Of a stretch of DNA of 64,000 nucleotides, positions 56,537 through 64,000 are shown piece by piece. Source of the DNA: Lumnitzera littorea. Lineage: Eukaryota > Streptophyta > Magnoliopsida > Myrtales > Combretaceae. Made by a program: the position numbers and the translations under genes. Within the stretch, counting starts at the first letter, position 1, and the number at the start of each line of letters is the position of its first letter. Under the pieces are notes generated by a model. The model was not told the DNA's origin. It saw nothing but the letters and a program-made list of their open reading frames with translations, and did no database searches. Location of the stretch: assembly GCA_024138015.1 (NCBI GenBank), contig JAMXBB010000008.1, forward strand, positions 49,578,236-49,642,235. Direction: 5' to 3'.

Positions 56537-57858
56537 TGTTAGATTCTCTCAAATTTAGTTTTGACGGTAACAAGGACTGTTTAGTTTGAGTTTGTGTAAG
56601 ATTTATGTTGTAGGATATATGTTGTAGAACCTTTAATAAAAAGGTTATACTTAAGGAGTTTCAAGAAAAAGTTTGCATGTAGAAGTTTTAGAAGAAGCTT
56701 CAAATGATATGTAAAGGGATAAATATGCAATATAGCATGGTGGTAAAAGGTTAAGCAGAAGGTTAACAGTGTTAAATTTAAAAAATGGAAGAATTGTAGA
56801 AGCTTCTGTTGAGCTATCAAGGATACCTAAAGGAAGAATAATAGAAGATCCAGTAGGAGTTATAAATTGGAGATAGAAAAAAAAAAGTATAAAAAGATGT
56901 AGTAAAAGTTCAGGTAGATGTTTTTGAACTTGAGAAGTGTTAAAGTAGTGTAGAAGCTTTGGTAAAAGGTTCATACAACAAATTTCTAACAAACTGTTGA
57001 AAGTTGTAAAAGGATAAGTAGAAGCTTTGAAGATAGAGGACCTAGCTTAACTAGTTAATTATATTTAGGAAATATATTTAACTCATTCCACTTAAGTATG
57101 ATTAATATTTTTGGGGATCATCTCAAATCATAACCAACTTCACCTGGATAGAGATTAACTTACTTACTCTAATAAAGATCAAACGGTCAAAGGTAAACAC
57201 TAATAAGGATGATGAGATCTTATCCAAATCTAAGGATCATAACATACACCAAAATTCTAGCAAAATATCAAAAATTTGAATGCTGGAAAATAAGTTATAA
57301 ATTTTAGGGGTTTTAGACTTCAAAATACACTAAGCGATGAAAGGAAAAAAAAAAATAGCATACTCATTTCGTGATTAGAGCTAAACTTCGAAGGATTATA
57401 ATTTTCTCTTTTAATTATTTAAATTCTTGTTTATGTATTTGTGCTTGTAACTTTGAAAGAAATAGAAGTATACTATACCTTGTGTTTAGTTTAGTGTAGA
57501 GGCTAGCGAGATAGGGCAGCTGAATGTAAAGGCTGAGAAGGCCTACTTGTGTACTCTCTTTTAAAGTTTGATTGAATTGATATAGTGAAACAACCGATGA
57601 AGGTGATTAGATCCCCAACGATAGAGTTGGAAGAGAGGACTAATGTACGAGGTAGAACCTTAATAAAATTTTGTACTTGATCTTTTTATCCTATCTCTTT
57701 TAATTATTGTTTTATTATTATTTAAGTTCGATTGTCAAAGTATTTTTGCTACCAACAAATCTTGAGGGGATTTTTATTTTAAAGTCCTAAATTTTTATTT
57801 TCAAATAGTTTATAACAATCAATTCACCTCCCCTCTTGATTATTAAACGGGACTAGCA
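56537..57858 (+). repeat. 5' LTR of element H (about 1.32 kb)
   Basis: TGTTAGATTCTCTC ... GGGACTAGCA. The start resembles that of G (TGTTAAGTTATCTC), and the end parallels it as well (TCAATTCACC..CCCTCTTGAT then ..GACTA.CA). Only one copy is in the window, so the boundaries rest on the primer site and on similarity to G. Confidence 0.65.
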
Positions 57859-57878
57859 ATTGGTATTATAGCAGGAGC
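57859..57878 (+). other. Primer binding site of element H
   Basis: ATTGGTATTATAGC at the LTR edge is a decayed form of the iMet-type site ATTGGTATCAGAGC. It sits directly after the LTR's final CA. Confidence 0.65.
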
Positions 57879-57906
57879 TTTAATATCATATTGAGCATAA
57901 GATCTT

Positions 57907-59345
57907 ATGGCAAAAACTAATTTGACTATCCCAACTAACAAGATTCCTTACTTTAATGGCAATAACTTTACTTATTGGAAATATACATTCTTACTATAGA
58001 CTATAAGTCATGGGATATTTTAGAATTTGGAGACATCTAGATTAGAAGGAAGGTGACTATTGAAGATAACAAGAGAAAAGCTAGTGTAAACGATAAGGCT
58101 AATAATTTCTTACTCTTTACATTAGCTCCTTCTCAATTTTACTTAATATCTTGATGCAAAATTGTTAAAGATATTTGGGATACACTTTGTGAAACACATT
58201 CAGGAACTAGCATTATTAAAGAAACACATATTAATTCACTTTTGCAAGAGTATGAGTGTTTTAAGTTGTAACCAAGAGAAAAAATTAAGGACACTTTCGG
58301 TAGGCTCACAACTATAACAAATGAGCTATCATTGCTTGGAAAAAAAAAAATGATGAAGCTGATGTTGTGAGCAAAGTGTTGCATGTACTCCCTAGAGTTT
58401 AGGATGCGAAAAAGGCTACTATTGAAGAAGCCTACGACATAAGCAAGCTAACTCTATTACAATGGAAGAGCAAGTTAGTAGCCTATGAGTGATTGTCTAA
58501 GTAATGAAGATGAGTAAGATGTAAAGAAGAAGAGTCTAGCATTTAAAGCAAGGGAAATTGATATAGATTCACATGATGAGCAGTCCAGTGATGAAGAAGG
58601 AGATGTTACCCTTCTAGAAAGATTTCTTAGTTGAATTTTAAGATTGAAAGGTAAGAGAGGTTCAAGTTCAAGAAAATATAAGTCTAATAAGCCATTTGGT
58701 GATGTAAGTAAGGGATATAGAGAGGAAAATAAAAAGGAGAAGAAAGAAAAGAAGGAAATTACGTATTATGAGTGTAAAAAGCTAGGACACTTCAAATATG
58801 AGTTTCCTGTTCTCATAAAGAAGATGGAAAATTTCAAGAAGAAAAGGAAAGTATTAATGGCTACCAAGAGCAATTTAGATGAATCGGAAACAAAGAATGA
58901 GGAATCCTGTGAAGATGAGGAAGGAGATGAAGCAAACTTATGTTTGATGGCCTTCTTTGAGGTAAACTCAGAATCAGAGATTGATTGTTTACTTGATGAT
59001 GTTTACGTAGAAATATAAAGAGCATTAAATGCCTTAGCTAAATCTAATACCAAAATTGTAAAGTTAGACAATGACATTTGAGCATTAAAAAACAAAAAGG
59101 AGGCATTAACACAAATACATAAGATTTTGGCAAGTGAGATAGAGTCACTTAAATTTGAAAATAAAGTTACAAGACAAGAAAAAAAAAAGGGATTTTATTA
59201 AGGAAAATTTAATTATGAAGGATGGATTAATAGTTTAAAAACTAGAGTTAAAGAATTATCTCATTCGATAAAATCAATTTTTATGAAATTTGATGAAAGT
59301 CATAAAAAACTAGAAATGTTATTGTACGGTCAAAGAATAGATTAA
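57907..59345 (+). pseudogene. gag: Element H gag
   Basis: The start at ATG 57907 gives MAKTNLTIPTNKIPYFNGNN and FTYWKYTFLL, the copia gag N-terminus (FNG-NF-YWK). Further segments are IKDTFGRLTTITNELSLLG and the 124 open codons 58644-59018. A zinc knuckle at 58764-58806 reads YYECKKLGHFKYEF; the first and last Cys are lost. An acidic stretch (DESETKNEESCEDEEGDEAN) and a coiled-coil-like region (59030-59340) follow. Confidence 0.7.
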
Positions 59346-59719
59346 TGTAAGATGGGCCTAGGATATGAAGATAGTCAATGTTTAGAAACCTCATCTAAAA
59401 TTGTATTCGTGAATGTTATGAATGAAAAGCAAATGGAGTTAATGGCTTAAGCTGTTGATAGAAGGAAAAGTATAGCAAGTAGAAGATACGGTAGAAGGTA
59501 CCCTCTGCATAAGGAAAGACAGGTAAAGGGAAGCAGGTATAATTATTCCTTATCCTATGCATGATTTTTTTGTAATAAGGTAAGTCATGTAGAAAGGCAT
59601 TGTTTTTATAAAAATCTCAAGCAAATGACCAAAGCATGAGCTTGATTTATAAAAGACCTAAGCTTTGTTAGGGTCGTAAATAAGTTTAATCTATTTTGAT
59701 AAATGCAGGAATGTGAAGC

Positions 59720-60120
59720 AAATCATTATGGGACCTAGTATTTAGACAATAGTTGCACTAGTCACAGGACTGGAAACACTTCGTTGTTCACTAATCTGAT
59801 GTGGAAGGAGAAAGGATATGCTATGCTTAGAGACAATGGAAAGGGTTAAATCATTGGTTAGGGTACAATTGGTATTTCTCTCTATCCTATTAAGAATGTT
59901 TATCTTGTTAAAGGCTTGAAGCACAATCTACTAAGTATTAGTCAACTTTGTAACAAAGGGCATAAAGCAATCTTTGAAAAAGACAAGTATTTTGCATATG
60001 TTAAAATGGAAAATCATTGTTATTTAAAGGTTTTTGGAAAGGTAATGTGTATAAAGTTAATCTTTCAGAAGTCTTAACTGAAAAGTGCTTCTTGCTTATA
60101 ATAGATGATGCTTATTGATG
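59720..60120 (+). pseudogene. Element H protease and pre-integrase region
   Basis: The protease site is decayed (YLDNSCTSHRTGNTSLFTNL in one frame, where the pattern is YLDSGCSRHMTGD). It continues as MWKEKGYAMLRDNGKG, then YPIKNVYLVKGLKHNLLSIS and QLCNKGHKAIFEKDKYF. The catalytic motif has lost its Gly. Confidence 0.6.
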
Positions 60121-60995
60121 ACATAAAAAGTTAGGAAATATGAACTTTCACCAACTTGAAAATCTCTCTAAAAACAATCTGATATTTAGATTACTTAAGA
60201 TTAATATAAAGGAAGATATTCACTAACTCTTATTTAAAGAATAAGATTGTGTTTGTACCTCATAAAAAGAAGAAAGTAATCTCTACAGCTAGACATTTGG
60301 AAACAAATATGGTCTTGTCATAGTTGATGTTTTTTCAAGGTACTCTTAGGTATTGTTTTTGCAAAACAAGAGTGATACATTTAAACATTTTGAAGTTTTT
60401 GCCAAATGTGCTCAAAATGAAAAATGTGCCTCCATATTCAATTTAAGGAATGATCATGGTGGTGAGTTTCAAAATTATGATTTCATAATGTTCTATGAAA
60501 ATCATAGTATCACTAACAGTTTTTCTATGCCTTATACTCTACAATAGAACAGAGTTATTGAACGTAAAAATCACCTCATCTAAGAGATGGCTCATACCTT
60601 GTCAAATGATAGCGGTGTAGCTAAGTTTCTTTGGGTTGAGGCTGTTTTTACAGCTTGTTACATTATCAACAAAGTTTATATGAGACCATTTACTAATAAA
60701 AGTGCTCATGAACTCTACATGGGAAGAAAACATGCTGTCTCATATTTTTACGTTTTTGGATGCAAATGTTATGTAAAGAAGAATAATATTAATCTAGGAA
60801 AATTTGATGAAAAGGCAAACAAAGTTATCTTTTTAAGATATTCTTTAAATAGTAAGGCTTATTGTGTTTATAATAAAACCACTAAAGTAATAGAAAAGTC
60901 TATTAATGTAAAATTCTGTGATGATTTAAGAAATGAAGAAGTTGATGATGATGTTCCACTAATAATAAAAAAGACTTCATAATGAGTAGAAGCTT
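60121..60995 (+). pseudogene. Element H integrase
   Basis: The core includes YGLVIVDVFSRYS, FLQNKSDTFKHFEVFAKCAQ and NLRNDHGGEFQNYDFIMFYE (second catalytic Asp kept in NDHGGEF). NRVIERKNHLI follows, with the Glu kept. The 131 open codons at 60587-60982 give MAHTLSNDSGVAKFLWVEAV, INKVYMRPFTNKSAHELYMG, FYVFGCKCYV and VIFLRYSLNSKAYCVYNKTT, the standard copia integrase C-terminus. It is among the best preserved domains of H, with a few stops upstream. Confidence 0.75.
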
Positions 60996-61159
60996 CAATA
61001 GAAGCAAAACCAAAATCTCTCGATTCCCTTGAAAGAAGAGTAGAAGAACCTGTAGAAGGTTCAACTAAGACCTAGCAGTTTAAATCTTCACATTCTCTTG
61101 AATTAATAATTAGAGATGTTTAAACTAAAGTCTAAACATGATCAAAGTTACAAAATATT

Positions 61160-62010
61160 GAAAATCATTTTGTCATGTTATTTGAAGAAGAACCAAATAT
61201 AGTAGAAAATGCATTAAAAGATGTAAATTGGATTAATGAAATGAAAGAAGCAAGGAATTAAATTCATGGAAATGAAGTCTAGCCTTTAGTTCTAAGACCA
61301 TCTAATAAAATAATAATTGGGACCAAATGGGTGTTTAAAGATAAGTTGGATGAAAATAGCAAAGTTGTAAGGAACAAAGCATGATTGGTAGCCAAAGGTT
61401 ATTCATAGGAAGAAGGCATTGATTATGATTAAACCTATGCAGCCATAGTTAGATTAGAAGCTACTCATCTTTTGCTTGATTTTCTTGCTTTAAGAATTTT
61501 GAGTTATTTCAAATGAATGTGAAAAGTGCTTTTTTAAACGAGTATATTAAAGAGGATGTTTATATAGAACAACTCTTTGGATTTAAGGAACCATTTAAGG
61601 AAGATCATGTTTTCAAACTTAAAAGAGGTTTATATGGCTTAAAACAAGTACCTTGAGCATGGTATGAATGGCTTAGTGATTATCTTATTCAAAATAGCTT
61701 TAGTAGAGGGAAGATTGATATTACCTTATTTTTGAAGTATTACGATAAAGATATTTTGATAATACAAATTTATGTTAATAACATCATCTTTAGCTTTACC
61801 AACAAAGATTATTGCAAGGAATTTTCTAAGATAATGCAGGTTGAATTTAAAATGTCAATGATGGAAGAGTTAATTTTTTTCTTGAGATTACAAATTAAGC
61901 AAACAAGTGAAAGCACTTTTGTGCAGCACGAAAAGTATATTCTCCAAATTATTAAGAAGTTTGGTTTTGAAAATGCTAAAGGAACTTCTACTCTTATAAG
62001 CACTTCATTA
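61160..62010 (+). pseudogene. Element H reverse transcriptase
   Basis: The segment starts WVFKDKLDENSKVVRNKA, then LVAKGYS-stop-EEGIDYD, QMNVKSAFLNEYIKEDVYIE and FKLKRGLYGLKQVP. Next are FSRGKIDITLFLKYYDKDIL, IIQIYVNNIIFSFTNKDYCK, EFSKIMQVEFKMSMMEELIF and LRLQIKQTSESTFVQHEKYI. The active site YVDD reads YVNN: both catalytic Asp residues are replaced by Asn, consistent with G-to-A changes. The stretch 61732-62220 is open (162 codons). Confidence 0.8.
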
Positions 62011-62640
62011 AGGTTAGATTTAAATCTAGAAGGAAAGATGGTAAATGAAAAATTATATCGAAGTCTTATTAGATCCTTATTATACTTAACAACATCTAGA
62101 ACTGACATTTTGTTTAGTGTTTGTTTGTGTACATGTTTTCAAAGCTCAACTGAAATGCATCTCATAGCTATTAAAAGAATTTTTAAGTACTTGTTAACTA
62201 CATCTAAGATAGATATCTAGTATCCAAGAAATCAAAATATTGATTTAATTTGATATTTTGATGTAGACTATGTTAGATGTAAAGTTGATAGGAAAAGTAT
62301 CTTAGGTACTTATCAATTTTTAGGTGACAAATTAGTTTCATAGTCTTCTAAAAAACAAAATTCTATTTTGAAACTATTGTACTCAAATGTTGTAGATAAA
62401 GCTACAAGTGTTAGATTATTGCTTTGATTATAAAAATGTACCAATTAAATGTGATAATATGAGTGCCATAAATTTAACTAAAAATCCTATACTTCATTCA
62501 AGATCCAAGAATATAGAAATAAGATATCATTTCATCAGATATCACGTATCTAATGGAGATATTTGTGTTGAATTTGTGCCAACTGATTTATAATATGTTA
62601 ATATTTTCACTAAACCTTTAGAAAAAAGTAAGCTTTCAAA
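62011..62640 (+). pseudogene. Element H RNase H
   Basis: Segments are RSLIRSLLYLTTSRTDILFS, IAIKRIFKYLLTTSKIDI, FDVDYVRCKVDRKSILGTYQ and FLGDKLVS. After a deletion and frameshift near 62360 come LQVLDYCFDYKNVPIKCDNM and SAINLTKNPILHSRSKNIEI, then RYHFIRYHVSNGDICVEFVP. The CDN and DVDY acidic positions remain, but the EAEY block is missing. Confidence 0.7.
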
Positions 62641-63970
62641 ATATTAGAAATGAACTTAGAATTTGTAATCCATTATCTTAAAATAACCTATACGTCTCCC
62701 TCTAAAAGGCATGTTTAGTACACACCATTCCACTACCTGCACGTGTCAAATTTAATTAACTAACTTGCTTTTTCCTCGTCTTTGATAGGAAAAAAGAAAA
62801 ACTAAACCAACTAAACCATGTCCCTTCAATCATCCATCTCAAAACTCTACACTTCTCTCAAGCCTTCACAATCCTCTACTCTTGAACCATCCAATCCTTA
62901 TGGCATTGAAAAAGATTTCTTCAACCAAAGGCAAGGCAAAACTTTTCGACAAACCTAAAGAAACTTTCCCAAAGACTCAAAAGGTAAGGCAAAACTTTCC
63001 TTTCGATACCATTCTTCCTCTTAAATTGTGCTTTAATGGTTTTATTTCTTATCTTCTTGTTTATTGAAGATCCCAAGTCACACTAAATGATATTACTTAC
63101 TAGAAACCAATTCCAAAATATTGATTATTTATTTGACTTAACTAAAATGTTGAATACCATCAAAATGTTTATATCTTATAGTGCATTTATCCAAATTATT
63201 AAATTTGTAATATTAATCCATTTTGACTATTGTATTAATAAATTTTGACCATTATTTTGCATTTACAAATTTAATTTTATGATTTTGCTAAGTGCTTTTT
63301 CTTACTAAGTATTGCTTTCTACATGGTTAGAAATGGATGTCAATTTTTGGTACCCTTAATGTATATATTGAATTATGTTGCGCATGCATGTTGGGAAAAG
63401 TTTGCTACACATTATGATGTTGAGCAAAAGGAGCTAAAGTTGATAAAGGGGTGTCATGTAGTGGATTTTGTGAAAGCTGTTGATATGGTAGATGAGAACA
63501 CCATTTGTGTTGCAACAATTCTTGATGAGGTTTTCATGTGTCCTATACATAGGAGATGGATAAGTAGGAGAAGACCATTTCTCTTTTTAGTGATAGAAGC
63601 AAAAATGAGGAACATGTTCTTTTGAGATAACTAGCTAAATTTGGTTTGCATCACTTTTGTATATCCGCTTACAATGTGTAAATAATTGATAATTATTCCT
63701 TGTAAAACATAAATATTAATTCCATGGTATACCCTAAAATAATGGAAAAAGGAAAGGGAGTTGTGAGTGGGGCTAAGGATTTGATTTGCTCTTTTTGTCA
63801 ATGATGATTGAGATTGCAATTAATAGGTTTTAGATCTATATCCAATTAATCTAAGAAACTTATGCCTATAGTATTTGGTGTGACTTTTATATGTATCAAA
63901 TAAAGCTCATCCTTAATTAGGGGCTGGAATTTGGCTGAACTTATGTAATGTATATATATGAGTGCATAAG
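62641..63970 (+). other. Element H 3' region with two unidentified open pieces
   Basis: This follows RNase H in the place where G has its env-position ORF. An N-terminal-like piece starts at ATG 62818 (MSLQSSISKLYTSLKPSQSS). A 100-codon open piece at 63323-63625 reads MVRNGCQFLVPLMYILNYVA, HACWEKFATHYDVEQKELKL and on, ending in Arg-rich RRWISRRRPFLFLVIEAKMR. I do not recognise it, and it may be the H counterpart of the G ORF or unrelated host sequence. The rest is AT-rich with no LTR start visible. Confidence 0.35.
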
Positions 63971-64000
63971 GATTCAAACTCAAGACCTTTCACCAATTAG
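63900..64000 (-). repeat. Possible tRNA-derived SINE fragment at the window edge
   Basis: On the minus strand GGTGAAAGGTCTTGAGTTTG followed by AATCCTTATGCAC carries a B-box-like GTTTGAATCC (63970-63979). Many plant SINEs read GGTCTTGGGTTCGAATCC here. The A box would lie beyond the window end, so this is tentative. Confidence 0.35.

Larger units (their letters stand above)
56537..64000 (+). mobile_element. Element H: SIRE-like Ty1/copia retrotransposon (3' end outside window)
   Basis: A 1.3-kb LTR (56537-57858) is followed by a primer site and copia-order proteins on plus: gag, protease, integrase, RT, RNase H, then an extra 3' region. The protein wording closely follows G (same zinc-knuckle frame, same LLSISQLCNKG and TYQFLGDKLVS segments), so both belong to one broad lineage. 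No second LTR appears before the window ends. Confidence 0.75.

Noticed and set aside
56581..56992. Minus-strand frames with hydrophobic stretches
   Set aside because: They lie within the 5' LTR of H, on the opposite strand, with no supporting motif.
1..64000. tRNA, rRNA, CRISPR, bacterial operon or riboswitch features
   Set aside because: None seen on either strand; the only tRNA-like strings are SINE-type boxes and retrotransposon primer sites.

Overview
The window is AT-rich plant nuclear DNA, most likely from a eudicot (inference). It consists almost entirely of LTR retrotransposons that have inserted into one another and then decayed. I found no intact host gene, no rRNA or tRNA gene, no CRISPR array and nothing bacterial. 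The eukaryotic-plant call rests on Ty3/gypsy and Ty1/copia gag-pol proteins, tRNA-iMet-type primer binding sites, TG...CA LTRs with 5-bp target site duplications (TSDs) and tRNA-like SINE motifs. All the coding sequences are broken by stops, frameshifts or insertions.

Left edge (1-4600). Positions 1-2482 are the 3' end of a plus-strand Tat/Ogre-like element (here Z): a 3' UTR with hairpin-forming repeats, a polypurine tract and a 1.95-kb LTR with an internal 45-bp minisatellite. Beyond it lie a decayed unidentified minus-strand coding region (about 2483-3500) and a stretch with nothing recognisable.

Gypsy nest (4601-38959). The oldest element, A, is a minus-strand Ty3/gypsy element with LTRs at 4601-5467 and 38094-38959. 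Three insertions split its coding region. C (7859-24675, TSD ATACT) is a 16.8-kb Tat/Ogre-type element with 2.7-kb LTRs, an extra ORF1, gag-protease, reverse transcriptase, two RNase H domains, integrase and a 20-copy 80-bp tandem array in its 3' UTR. D (24791-26136) is a probable solo LTR. B (26673-36385, TSD TATAA) is a second minus-strand gypsy element, itself split by solo LTR E (30376-33767, TSD ATAAC).

Copia block (41246-64000). F (41246-56080) is a short-LTR copia element split by G (45307-55565), a SIRE-like copia element with 1.3-kb LTRs and an env-position ORF remnant. H (56537 to beyond the window end) is a SIRE-like relative of G whose 3' LTR lies outside the window.

Each element follows the usual logic: LTR promoter, tRNA-primed reverse transcription at the primer binding site, gag particle, protease, RT/RNase H and integrase. 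Catalytic residues are lost in several places: the A RT reads YFND, the H RT reads YVNN, the C protease reads DNRS and the C integrase has its second Asp changed to Asn. None of the copies looks autonomous. No system of a clearly new kind was found. The least explained items are two unidentified decayed coding regions (2483-3500 and 39100-39740, minus strand) and the repeat-rich untranslated regions of the Tat/Ogre-like elements.
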